This document shows, in pieces, positions 53,441-64,000 of a stretch of DNA of 64,000 bases. This DNA comes from Shinisaurus crocodilurus. Its lineage: Eukaryota; Chordata; Lepidosauria; Squamata; Shinisauridae. Positions within the stretch are counted from its first letter, which is position 1. Each line of letters opens with the position of its first letter. A model generated the notes under the pieces. That model saw only the letters and a program-made list of their open reading frames with translations. It did not search any database and was not told where the DNA came from. Where the stretch lies: positions 158,193,278 through 158,257,277 of the forward strand of contig CM037879.1 in the NCBI GenBank assembly GCA_021292165.1, written 5' to 3'. A program made the position numbers and the translations under genes.

Positions 53441-54335
53441 CGCCCCCATCAACAGGCAGCTGCATTCTAACTTGAACCTCTTTAAGTTTAAGTAAATATA
53501 AACAGAAATAAAAATGGTGCAGAGTAAACTTAAATAAATGAATAAAACACACTATCAGATCTTTTAGGTTGTGAATCCTGTTCTAAGTACTTGATGAAAC
53601 ACTGCCTCACCTACTTACAGCTGGAGCTATTTTCCTATACCAGAAAAGGTCCTATGTAGCAGCAGGTCACTTACTGATTGAACAGCTTCTTCTGCCACAG
53701 CCTGCCTTATTTATTGACAGCCAAAAGTTGATCCAGAGTATAGCAATCCAGCCCATTGCATAGAATGGCATATTGCCCACACATTCACTAGGGCAACACA
53801 TCCAGACCACAGCTTGTGCACATAAAATTCTATTCACGTAGGCCAAAATTGTGCAGTCAGTTCCTGGATTTTATCTGGGAACAGACTGTGCACGTTTGGG
53901 CTACATACATATTTTATGCACACAGGCCATAATTTTGGGTGTGTTGGAAACATTAGCCACCTTAAGTACCATTTTTGGCAGAAAGGTGGGGCGTACATGT
54001 TAATAATAAAAACAAATGTGCTGTCCCTAGATGAACAGCAGAGGCAGGAATAGCAGGTACATTCACACCTCCCCTCCACATGATGGCCAGATGGTATTGT
54101 CCAAACTGGTCCTGTGGACTTTGATGAGACTGGCCAATCGTCTCAAGATTCTGTCACCAGGCAGAGAGGAATTGGGGAAGAAGCCTCTGTCTGCAGTGTT
54201 TGTTTTGCAGATTGTGTAATATATACTGAAAATGTTTCTGTTTCTGTCTGGTGCTGCAGCATCTCCAAGGCAACATCCAAAGTAACCTCTCTTTGAGCAA
54301 GCCCTTTTTGCTCAACTCTCTTTTCTTTTCCTTTT
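53441..54335. other. unassigned spacer
   Basis: No gene or recognised repeat. Confidence 0.4.
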
Positions 54336-54376
54336 CCTTTTCCTTTCCTTTCCTTTTTTTTTTTTTTTTTTTTTTT
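54336..54376. repeat. pyrimidine-rich tract ending in poly-T
   Basis: ccttttcc-type repeats followed by about 22 T. Confidence 0.9.
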
Positions 54377-54594
54377 GCTTTAACCTCTTTTTAGCCAGCC
54401 TTTAGGTTTTGTGAGATCCTGCTTTCCTCAAACATTATTACTGCTAGCTTGTATGCCACTGAGGTACTGGCCCAGCCCAGCACCAGCAGTTCTGAGGCTT
54501 TAGTAAGTGGAATTAGCACAGCCCAAGACCCAGCCCCTGGGGGGCATTATGGGACAATATATCATCATCAACGGGGGGGGGGAGAGATTTTCTC

Positions 54595-54995
54595 TCTTTT
54601 GGGTAGGGTGGCCACTTACACATCACCAAAAAGAAGGAAATGCATCACCAAAAAAGGACAAATGAGGACACCAATGTGCATAACATTTGCATATGCAAAT
54701 ATATGTATATAGGTGTGAATTTAGAAATAGTGACTGTAATTTAAATAGAAATACAATACATCTCACCATAGTGGAGAAGACTGACCTGGTGACCTGTGTG
54801 CTGCTGCTCAGGCTGCTGTCCAGTTGCTACCTGATGATGGGCAGTTTTAAGAGTCCTGCTTTCCCTCCTCGTGGTTCTTTGACTTTAAACCAAACACCCC
54901 TTCAAATAGAGAACACACTCAAATAGAGAACTGTCCTCTGCCCAGCTCCCCAAAATAGAGGACTGTCCTCTGTAAAGTAGGCTACCTAGCCACTC
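54595..54995 (+). repeat. unclassified dispersed repeat (pair with 51.83 kb)
   Basis: Shares several blocks in the same order and orientation with 51829-52160: gccacttacacat/gccatttgcacat, gaaatgcatcacc/gaaatacatcacc, atttagaaatagtgact and atctcaccat, ending with cctctgtaaagtagg. Class unknown. Confidence 0.5.
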
Positions 54996-55078
54996 TACTT
55001 TTGGGCCAAGGAGTAATATGTTCCAGGGGATCTGAAGCTGCTGGCAAAATCCCAGGAAGTTAGGGAAGTGCCTCTCCT

Positions 55079-55295
55079 AGGGATGGACGAATCTATGAAT
55101 TTTGGTTTCTCTCAGTTTCTCATTTTTCCTACCTTAAGTTCAGTTCATCTTGAACTTTGAGAATTTATCCAGTCTTAAATTCTCTTCATCTCAAACTTTG
55201 TAAAAAAAAAAAAAAAAAAATCACATGAAAATTCATAAGCATTTTTTTGTGTACATTTCTCCTAATGCATACATTTTGGTATGCATTTTTTCCAG
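55079..55295 (+). mobile_element. AT-rich dispersed repeat, truncated copy
   Basis: Begins tagggatggacgaatct and shares block order with 17776-18175. Interrupted by an A20 run at 55201-55220. The far end is not identified. Confidence 0.5.
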
Positions 55296-55680
55296 CACCC
55301 AAGGCCCTCCTTCTGCAAGGCCTGTCAGTTTTAATCTCTCTCCTGGAGGAGAGAAATTATCCCAGAACTTCCCAATTTAAACTGTCAGTTCGGGAATGAC
55401 TAGATGTGAAGGGACTGTTGTTTCTCCAGCATCTCGACTGTCCTTTGCTACTTCCCTGGCAGCCCCTGTCAACCTCCCCAGCACCATAAGTGCTTCCTGA
55501 GAAGGAGTGCAATCTACGATGTTCCCCACCATCACCACCACAAGTTTCAGAACATGTGGTTGTTCTTCAGGAGCACATACACCTGTCTGTTCATCAGTTA
55601 TACAAAAGCATTATATACTAATGCTATTCAGATATACTCCTGTGTTTTGTTTTGTTTTTGTTCCCCCCCACCTTTAATGC
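55296..55680. other. unassigned spacer
   Basis: No gene or recognised repeat. Confidence 0.4.
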
Positions 55681-55812
55681 AGCCTCAATACAGCCCTCCA
55701 GATGTTTTGCACTTCAACTCCCATTAGCTCCAACCAGCATGGCCAATGGTCAGGGATGCTGGGAGGAGATGTGGTCCAAAACCTCTGGAAGCTACGAGGT
55801 TGGGGAAGGCTG
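55681..55812. mobile_element. hairpin MITE (variant A), hAT-like
   Basis: Arms ccctccagatgttttgcact and, inverted, tccaaaacctctgg, with the right end ggttggggaaggctg. The left terminus is incomplete. Confidence 0.6.
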
Positions 55813-57380
55813 CTTTAATATCTCCAAGAGTAGGCCTCTGAACCTTGCTACAAAACTTCCCATCCAGACACACCCAACAGATTGGATCCAGACCGAGTTA
55901 CTTGATCTTAGTTCCCACTCAAATCAATAGGACTTCACTTAGTCATGACTAACTTGACACATTGATTTCAATGGGACCTTATCAGACAACTAACTTGTCT
56001 CTGTCTGGATCCAAACCAATGAAATTTCTTTGCCTCCCACCCCCATTTCAACCTGCAATGGCACTCCTGGGTTTGAACTCAACAGACTTACTCAGGACAA
56101 TACACTGGAGCTGAACTTCAGGCATATCACAGTTTGCCTAATGAGCACTTCCTTGTCAATTTTATGTGTACACCAATGTGTCAGAAAGGTGTGCAGTGCA
56201 TATAAGGGATTGGCAGGTTTTATTAGCACGAACTCCCAAAGACTGATGGTGTGTGACATTGGCCTCCAGTGCTAGCGCATGACGTCCCACTGCCCTGAAA
56301 CCTAGACCTACACTACAGAACACCCCCTTTTAGTGCTCAGTAGAAGGCCCATTAAAAGCAACATGGATTCATTGGCAGCATGTTTTAGTTTGACATCCCT
56401 TCCCAATTTATACCTACAAAGTTCAGAGCATAACTGAATCTTGTTTGGGGCAAAAGAAACAGGCCAAACTATTTTTCTGGCCTTCCTACATTTATTGTTT
56501 TATTACAGTTAAAAAAAATAAAAATAGTACTAACACTGTGCATCTATAGACCCCCAATTTTCCAACTTTATCTCAGCCAGCTTATAAAATCAGATCCAAG
56601 AGAAAATGGCCCGAAGTTCAATTGGAGTGAGTTTTAAATAAAAAGATTGCGGAAAGCAGGAATTAATTCTGACACATCCTATCAGCAATTTGTGTCATCA
56701 TTTGTCTCTCATTCCCCAGACAATTGAAATCAACAAAAGATAATCACTTTTGAAACTGCAAAATTTCAACTGGAAAGAATTTTCTCTGCTCCCCAAGCTT
56801 TTCTTTCTTTTTCTTTCTTTTCTTTAAAAAAACATCGCAACATCTTTAATCTTTTCACTAGTCTGCATAGTATGCAATACAGATGGGGCAGAAAAGGAAA
56901 TACTTGGCTACTCTCCACTTCTGATCCAAGAAATGAGAAACAAAAGAAAATTGAAAGCAAACCAACCAAACATGCAAGATTCAAATGAAAAGGAACATTT
57001 TTATTATATGGCGGCTGGCATGTGCGCTTGGCGTTATTTGTGCAGTGGTGAGGAGGACAATAGGCCAGAACCTGTTAGGCATTATCCATAGATATGAAAG
57101 AGGAAAGACCCCAAAACTGAACAAAGACAAAGGCTATAAGATGCAATTAATTCAAGTTGCCATACTGTACATAAGCTGATTGTATCTGAACTAGACGCCT
57201 GCAGCCAAAAATATAGCTGGTTATTTCAAATCAATGTGTGACCTTCAGCCTTCTTCGCCTCTGTAGATCCTGGCCTTCTGCACTTCTCCTGCCATCCCAA
57301 TATCTATCCTAGTTTTTCTTTGCCTGTTAGGGAGAAACAGCATCTTATTGCACACATACTTGTGACATGTACTCCTCCTT
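55813..57380. other. spacer, about 1.6 kb
   Basis: No gene recognised. The 56.3-57.2 kb portion is repeat-poor. Confidence 0.4.
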
Positions 57381-57744
57381 GGGGTGGGCCATAGCTCAGT
57401 GGTAGAGCACATGCTTTGCCTATAACGGGGGGGGGGGGGGAGAGAAAGTAGATCCCCAGATGTTTTGGACTTCAGCTCTCAGCATTCCTGACCATTGGTC
57501 ATGCTGGCACGGGCTTCTGGGAGTTGAAGTCCAAAACATCTGGAGATCTACCCTCTGCCCACCCCTGGCCTACAGAATGTCCCAGGTTCAATTCCTGACA
57601 TCTCCAGTTAAAAGCTTCCTGGTGAGCAGAGCTCGGAAAGAGCCTCTGCTGGAGACCCTGGAGAGCCGCTGCCAGTCACAGTTGACAATACTGGGCTGGA
57701 AGGACAAAAAGTCTGACCTGATGTGAGACAGCTTCATATCTTCC
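57381..57744 (+). mobile_element. tRNA-derived SINE family 2, split by a MITE
   Basis: The head (57381-57426) has a clear A box, tagctcagtggtagagca, of tRNA-Ala style; the B box (ggttcaattcc at about 57588) and body lie after a 141-bp MITE. The body includes ctggagaccctggagagccg and ends near gcttcatatcttcc. The MITE thus separated the two RNA polymerase III promoter boxes. Confidence 0.8.
57427..57567. mobile_element. hairpin MITE (variant B) inside a SINE
   Basis: Arms gtagatccccagatgttttg and, inverted, caaaacatctggagatctac. It is flanked by gcctata and gcctaca-like sequence, consistent with a degenerate hAT target duplication. Its left end merges with a G14 run. Confidence 0.7.
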
Positions 57745-60109
57745 TCTCTTTGCATAATGTGTACTTTCACTTACCCTTGATGCCACGTTGCACTTTTCCC
57801 TGAACCCTGTTGCACATCTTTAGCAGAGGCAGGTAAACACACAGCACAATGGTATCATTAAAGCACAAGTGAAGCTATATGTTACAGAGGGGGGCGTATG
57901 AGGCAGGGAGGCTATGTTCAGTGGCTATGTTCATTCTGCTGCGACATGACATGTGCATCTTGTCTACTCATCTTCTCCCTCCCTCCCCTGGAAAACTCCC
58001 TCTTTCAAGCTTGCTTTCATAGGTCCCTGCTTCTTTTTCTCCTTCTTTCCCAGGATGTTTGGCTTGCTTTCCCCCAGTCTAAGGTCAGAGCAGCTTAGCT
58101 TGCCAAAGGCTCTTTGGACCTCACAGTTCGTTTGTGACCAGCCGGCAACAAAGCCAATCACTGCCAAACACCCTTCTCATTGCTTGCTTCTTATCGACAC
58201 ACAGGCAGCTATGCCATTCTGGCTTCATCACTGCCACAACCATATCCAACCCCACCCCACCCTTTACCAATTAAAAGGTACTGTGTGCATCTACTTCCAT
58301 CCTTTCCTCTTTAACTGATTTTTGGGGGGAAAGCAAAAAGACAGAAGAAATAGTGGGGAAACACAGGAGGAGTACAAATAGGTGTCAAATGAAATTAACA
58401 AGGGTTTGCACAAGCACAATAGTGTAGAGTCAACCCCAAAAGGGGGGCATAGAGGAATAAGAAGAATAAATGGCAAAGAAGGAAGGTAGCATAATGACTA
58501 AGAAGAAAGGGAATGTGAGACTTCAGTCCATAACGGTTAGTGCTTGGTGAACTTACTTACCCCGAGTGAATTAGTTATTTACTCGGAAAGTAAGAAATTT
58601 GCCCAATCTCATTCAGTGTATACAAGTTTTTGTGCATATGCAATATCAAGGTGCATCTTGGGAGCTGTAGCTTGGGATCACATGGTGCAACAAGTCATGC
58701 GTCACCAGGTTTTTTTGCTCCCTTTCTGATTGGTTGTTTTCACATGGCTTGCCCACGTGATGATGTCATGTGATGTTTACTTGCCATTGCCGGTATGAAG
58801 ATGGACCTGCAGAGTCCTCCTTGTTGAAGCCAGAGCTGCGGCAGTGGAGGGAAGCAGCTAATGAGACTGCTTCAAGTAAGATTTTGAGGGCTCAAGGTGG
58901 AAGGAAGACTGAACACTTAGGGGAGGGAATCTGTGTGCTACTTTACTGCACATGCTCCAAAGCGCACAATCAATTCCGAACTTAATAGTGAATTTGTAAT
59001 ACATCGATCCAGACTTGCTACAAAGGTGAGCATTATAAACGGACCAGTTTTGACCAACAAGCTGACTAATTATGAAATTCGGCAACATCACTAAAAACAA
59101 TCATACAAAAGTTTGTAACTCATTAAGGCAAAACCAGATGTGGTACCATTCACAACTAGCATGAATGGGGAGATCAAGATTAGAACCTGTGAAGAAGAGG
59201 AGCCTTTGGGGGGTCCCCACATGCACACTACACACACACACACACACACCCTCATGTGTGAAGGCTGGGTGTGTGTGTGTGCATAGTTCCTCTTGAATGG
59301 GTGGCGCCTGGAAGTCCGGAGGAGCCAGGCTAAAAGCCTTCATATGTAAATGTAGTCAAACCCAGTAAGTCATGAGTTCCCTTCCCCCTGCCTGGCCAGG
59401 TGAAGTTCATCTTGATTGGCTAAGAAGCAGCAGAGCTACAGGGAGGAGGGGGGGAAGGTATATTTCCCAAAGCGTGGGTTTTGGTCTTTGTTCTTTGGTC
59501 TTGGATCACATGGCTACCTGGCTGTGGAGTGATGGCGGTAAGCCAAAGACCCCAGGTAGCTCCTGGTGAAAATTAGCTGATTGAGGGCTCTAGTGAAAGC
59601 ATGTCTTGTGGAGGGCTATCCATCTCGGACCTGCGGGTAGGGTTGTGCTAGATCTAACCCTTGAAGAGAATACCCTCAGGTAATAGAGTGTATGCCTGAG
59701 AGATATTAAGGAATCAGGTTTTATTGTTTTGTAGCTCTATTTCTGTGTACTAAAGTGTCTCTCTCTTTATTTTGTGTGCTTCTCTCATTTCCCACTTTTG
59801 TTGTTAAATGCTACCAGAATAAACCTTGTCTTGGTTTTACCCCACATGGTGTTTGTAGATTGCTCTGCTTGGTTCAGTATCTAAATCCAAGTTACAGAAT
59901 TAAAAGCGAGTCCCTGAACAAAGATTCAAGTAGGGTTGCAAAGAGCTGAAGCTTGGCAATCTGGTACCTTGAGATCTCAGGGAGTCTTAGTTCCTTTAGA
60001 GTAGGTAAGGGTGGGGTGGTGGCAGGCCAACCAGCCCCCCCTTCCTCCACAGAACCCTAGTGGGGGTGTAGGGGTCTTTACCCCTTTGCCTGGTCCTGAT
60101 TGAAATCAT

Positions 60110-60141
<32 letters not shown>

Positions 60142-61087
60142 TTCTATTTGCATTGGAAGAAAACTCCCATTTGCACTGATGAAAGCTTTCCTTCCAATGG
60201 AAATAGTAGGGGTGGGGTGATCCGGACTGGAACCACAGCGGAGAGCAAAAGGTTAAAGCCCCCTGCCAGGGTCCTAATCCACATCATCCCCTCCCACCTG
60301 TTAATTACTTTTTAAAAAACATCCATGGAGTCACGTCCAGTGTCCAGTTTGGCCCTTCATGTGGTAAAAGCTTTCATGGAAGAAAAACCAAGAAATAAAG
60401 GTTCAGTGTGGGCGATATCTTCTTTTCACACACATTTCAGCTACTACAACGTCATGCAAACAAAACCTGCTAACCTTAATTCATATTGTATTTTGACACC
60501 CAAAGAGAGAAGAGCATGGGTGACCATGTTAATCGGCACTGTGTTTTGTAAGCCAAGGTTTCTCGATATCAGCATTTGTGTACTTTACAAACATTAAGAC
60601 AATGCCGAGCATCTCTTAGGATCTTCACCAAAACCTGATTTGAATTCTATGCATTTCAACACTCCAAACAAGGTTGCTTCATAATGTCCACAAAGAGCAC
60701 AAACTGATGACACATTCAATTTTGAACACAGTGGGTTTTTCTTTTCTTTTTTTAAGGGAGTACAAAGTCATTTTCATTAGGTTTCATATGTGCTGTATGT
60801 GTCCCACAATGACACAATCCAGAAAGACGTTCCCCAATTTATCAACCATAGCAAGCTTATTGACACAGAACAAGCAAGCACACATAGGTCCAGGCTGCAA
60901 ATTCATTAGACTGCAATCCTAAAATACCCTTCTGCTTTCTTGTATGTGTCACTAAGTGGGAGTTTTCTCATATCTTTTTCCGATGATCAGACTATCCTTT
61001 TTTATTTATATTTCCTATAATCGGGCTATGATTAATATGCATTAATTAATGTAATTATTTAATGGAAATACTACAAGTAATTAACAG
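57745..61087. other. spacer, about 3.3 kb
   Basis: No gene recognised. It contains (CA)n/(GT)n stretches at 59229-59250 and 59270-59281 and (CA)n at 60108-60136. The 60.3-60.95 kb part is repeat-poor. Confidence 0.4.
60108..60136. repeat. (CA)n microsatellite
   Basis: About 29 bases of CA dinucleotide. Confidence 0.95.
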
Positions 61088-61268
61088 TCTGATCCTATGT
61101 GCTCAGGAGCCCCACTGAGTTTATTTATTTATTTATTTATTATATTTATACCCCGCCTTTTTTCCTGAAAGGAACCCAAGGCAGCTTACATAATCCTCCT
61201 CCTCCTCCTCCTCCTCTCCATTTTAAGTTCAACAGAGCTTACTTCAAAGTAAGAGTGAATAGGATTGA
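61088..61268. mobile_element. small hairpin repeat split by a SINE
   Basis: Left part ctgatcctatgtgctcagg (61088-61120) and right part cagagcttacttcaaagtaa with gtgaataggattg (61227-61268) make one copy of the hairpin repeat also seen at 9368. A SINE sits between them. Confidence 0.55.
61120..61226 (-). mobile_element. tRNA-derived SINE family 1, 3' fragment
   Basis: Minus-strand 3' part of the SINE (aggattatgtaagctgcctt then ggcggggtataaata) with a (aaat)n tail. The head is missing. Confidence 0.8.
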
Positions 61269-61419
61269 AGCTTCATAGCAATATGACAAACAAAAGTAGC
61301 TTTTATGTTCAGGCAAATTCTGGTTGTGTTCTACCATGGCTGTCAAAAGCTGTAGTCTATTAACTAGAAGTGAACTAAAATTGGGTTTTAACCCTCAAAT
61401 TGGGTTTCTTGCAATAACT

Positions 61420-61545
61420 GGAGGAGGAGGAGGAGGAGGAGGAGGAGGAGGAGGAGGAGGAGAGAAGAAGAAGAAGAAGAAGAAGAAGAAGAAGAAGAAG
61501 AAGAAGAAGAAGAAGAAGAAGAAGAAGAAGAAGAAGAAGAAGAAG

Positions 61546-61575
<30 letters not shown>
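61420..61575 (+). repeat. 156-bp (GGA)n(GAA)n purine tract
   Basis: About 44 bases of GGA followed by about 112 bases of GAA with hardly any interruption. One strand is purely purine. Confidence 0.97.
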
Positions 61576-61576
<1 letters not shown>

Positions 61577-61667
61577 TTATTCTGTAAAGTGCCAACAACA
61601 AAGGACAAAAAAGCACCACATTGAACTTAGCTGGCTTGTATATGAGAAAAATGAAGCAGACAGCAGG

Positions 61668-61860
61668 ATATGAAGTGCAATCCTATGTCTATTTACTCAG
61701 AAGTAAGTCCCATTGAGTTCAATGGGCCATACTCTCAAGTATGTGTGCATAGGGCAGCAGCCTTAGGCTGCAAACCTACACACACTTGCTAAGGAGTAAG
61801 CCCCTTTGGACACAGTCACAGAGGAACCGACTTTGGAGAAAACTTGTGTAGGATTGCACT
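61668..61860. mobile_element. two adjacent copies of the small hairpin repeat
   Basis: gcaatcctatgtctatttac to about 61740 and ctgcaaacctacacacactt to gtgtaggattgcact at 61860 both show the hairpin family ends and the agtaagtccc/agtaagcccc core. Confidence 0.55.
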
Positions 61861-63255
61861 GTTAATAAAGGAGTACCACTACCAAGCCTAAGGAGTTGGT
61901 ACTAGGCTTAACAAAGAGACAGTAGAGAACAATCAACCTTAGTGATCCAGCAAAGACTTTAGCCCTTTTCATGCATTCACAAAGAAGTTAAAATCATGTG
62001 TGAAGAGAAGCCCCACCTGCCTGCCTCCTCGTGTTTATCACCCTCAACTCGTGGGGGGTGACAGTCTGAAGGGGAGAGCCTCCTGTATCCGTGGAAGCTA
62101 TCCATGTGAGCCAGAAAGCAGATTTTTCAGTGTGCCACCCAGACAACTTTCTTGGTGACCCCTACCTCTCCCACTTTTTTTTTTTTTTAAGTTAACACAT
62201 CTTCTTATTGGCAGCTGGGTTTGCTTCAGAGAGAATTGGGAAGAGAGAGAGAGTGAGAGAGATAAAGAGATGTGGGAGTGAGTTGGCTGGTGGAGGGGAG
62301 AGAGAAAAGGAGTTTGTCTTCTGTGAAATGGGTTTATTCCGGCTCTGAAAACTGGGTACAAAGGAGCTGTTTAGCATGTCAGGGCTCAGACACCACCTCT
62401 GCCTTGTGCTCAAGTCTTTGGGGCAGGTTACTTCTCCATTGTGACTGGCCATGCCTCCCACAGCAGCCATTACGTGGTGGTGTCCAGGACAGTTTCTCCA
62501 TTTGCCAGATGTGCCCATGGGCCCAAGAAGGTTGCCCACCCCTGCCATAGGATATGGCTTTTAAAAAGTGTTCAGATGAATTAACAGATGATACGGGTCT
62601 AGCAATAGTTGTGTTGTTGTTGTTGTTATTATTATTAGCCATGACAAAATGCTGGAGACAAATAACAAGGGAATATACCATCTTTTGTTCCCTGTTTATG
62701 ACCTTCCAGAGGCTTCTGGCTGACCACAGTTGGAAACAGAAACCTAGACTGGATGGATTCTCTGTTTGATCTGGCGAGGCAAATCTAATGTGCCTTATGA
62801 TTTGAAAACCAATTGGAACGGCAGGCAATAAATACAGTTTTTGAATATTTGGAATTGGCAAGCCTGAAGTGTCAGGAATTGCACATCTTCATATATGTAA
62901 TTGACAATCTGATATAGTTTCAGCAATTATCCAATACAAATAGGGGAGGGGAACCAAGCCTCTATATCTTGTTTACTGGAACTAAAGCAGCTGAAAAAGC
63001 ATTCTCCCACATTTTTTCCCATTAGAGCAACATTACAATCTTGACTGAAACGGTTGGGAACAAACGCTGTAAAATCTCAAAGGCGTACACTTTCAGAACT
63101 GTTGCCATCTCCCCTGGTTTTGGTTGTGTGTTTTTTAAGGGCTTGAAACTGTTGCAGCATTTTAGCTTAGGGGGTGAAAAAAGAGCACTAAGGAAAGAGA
63201 TGGTAGTGCTTTACAAAAACAATGAACAATGTGGAGTGAATAGAAAGAAATTTTA

Positions 63256-63257
<2 letters not shown>
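61861..63257. other. unassigned spacer
   Basis: No gene recognised. A short (TTG)n(TTA)n lies at 62612-62636. Confidence 0.4.

Positions 63258-63327
<70 letters not shown>
63258..63327. repeat. (CT)n(CA)n compound microsatellite
   Basis: About 33 bases of CT then about 37 bases of CA. Confidence 0.96.
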
Positions 63328-63329
<2 letters not shown>

Positions 63330-63711
63330 CACTAGAAACAGGAGTCATCCAAAGAAACTGATTGCAGGTAGGTCCTGGGGAAACAACTGGACATTGTTCT
63401 TCATGAAAAGCACAACCACCTTACAGAATTAGTTGCCACAAGATGCAATCATGATGACTAGCTTAAAATAGCTTCGGATAATACATAGAAGCGCTGAGAG
63501 GGGAAACACTTCCTTTTTGCTTGGCTTCTGTTCTTGTAATGCACAAAGGAGGGATTCATTTACATTTGGAGTACATGCAATCACAACTGCACCGTTTGAT
63601 CAAACAAGATGCTATTTAGAATTCTCCATGATTTTTCACAAATACAAGTCAGTGCCGTTGTTTAAAGACCTTACAGCCGTAGGACTCACAATACAAATGT
63701 AATGTGTACAC
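63328..63711. other. unassigned spacer
   Basis: No gene or recognised repeat. Confidence 0.4.
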
Positions 63712-63855
63712 CAGACTTCCCCAACCTGATGCCCTCCAGATGTGCTGGATTACAGCTCCCATCATTCCCAGCCAACATTGGCCTGGCCATGCTGGCTGGG
63801 AATAATGGAAGTTGCAGTCCCACACATTTGGAGGGCACCAGGTTGGAGAAGGCTA
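63712..63855. mobile_element. hairpin MITE (variant A), hAT-like
   Basis: Ends cagacttccccaacctg and caggttggagaaggcta, with inverted arms gccctccagatgtgctgga and its counterpart. Flanking 8-mers gtgtacac and gtattcac agree at six of eight positions. Confidence 0.7.
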
Positions 63856-64000
63856 GTATTCACTCTTCTTGTGTACCAAAATGAGGTTGCAAGGCACTTC
63901 TCCAGACTGTGATAAGCATGTGAAGACCCTAAAATAGATTCTAGAGGCAGGCAACAAGCATAACGGGGGTGGGGGGAAGTGGACATTACCGTTTCATACC

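Noticed and set aside
57390..57600. A tRNA-like sequence with good A and B boxes
   Set aside because: It is the head of a SINE interrupted by a MITE, without a complete cloverleaf.
61324..61619. Frames of poly-Lys, poly-Leu or poly-Phe
   Set aside because: They are translations of the (GGA)n(GAA)n microsatellite.

Overview
The window looks like gene-free DNA from a sauropsid, most likely a squamate reptile (lizard or snake). It carries a young L1, several L2-clade LINEs, a CR1 piece, tRNA-derived SINEs, many hAT and Tc1/mariner-type non-autonomous DNA transposons, a Gypsy LTR retrotransposon and a class I endogenous retrovirus, separated by AT-rich spacer and many microsatellites. I could not support any host protein-coding exon, rRNA gene or functional tRNA gene. 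All convincing protein similarity belongs to mobile elements. The organism call is an inference from repeat composition.

Layout. 1-1337: 5' end of a minus-strand endogenous retrovirus (gag start, leader with four roughly 50-bp repeats, tRNA-Arg-type primer site, short LTR). 1340-2950: CR1 and L2 fragments, a hAT MITE nested in the L2, and a Tigger-like MITE. 3441-8983: a full-length minus-strand L1 with 13-bp target-site duplications and both ORFs open. 9360-24050: L2 copies (9.6-11.6, 14.9-16.3 and 19.7-20.8 kb), SINEs, three copies of a terminal-inverted-repeat element and several hairpin MITEs. 24-30.7 kb: mostly unannotated spacer with a hAT MITE carrying a perfect 8-bp duplication and a near-perfect 170-bp inverted duplication. 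31111-38623: a Gypsy element with two LTRs, whose order gag, protease, integrase, then reverse transcriptase and RNase H marks it as Gmr1-like; its gag contains a SCAN-like region. 39189-41741: three DNA transposons nested in one another. 42-64 kb: spacer, two more L2 copies, SINEs, MITEs and long microsatellites.

How the parts relate. The L1 could in principle supply endonuclease and reverse transcriptase in cis. The L2 copies are 5'-truncated and frame-broken. The Gypsy element has LTRs only about 2% apart by my own count, yet its coding region is broken at many points. Many of these breaks are non-CpG G-to-A changes (Trp to stop, Gly to Arg), which suggests cytidine-deaminase editing, and it carries a degraded L2 fragment between integrase and RT. 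The nested insertions (hAT in L2, SINE in hairpin repeat, MITE in SINE, Gypsy in a DNA-element-like repeat, hAT in hAT in MITE) give a relative order of insertions.
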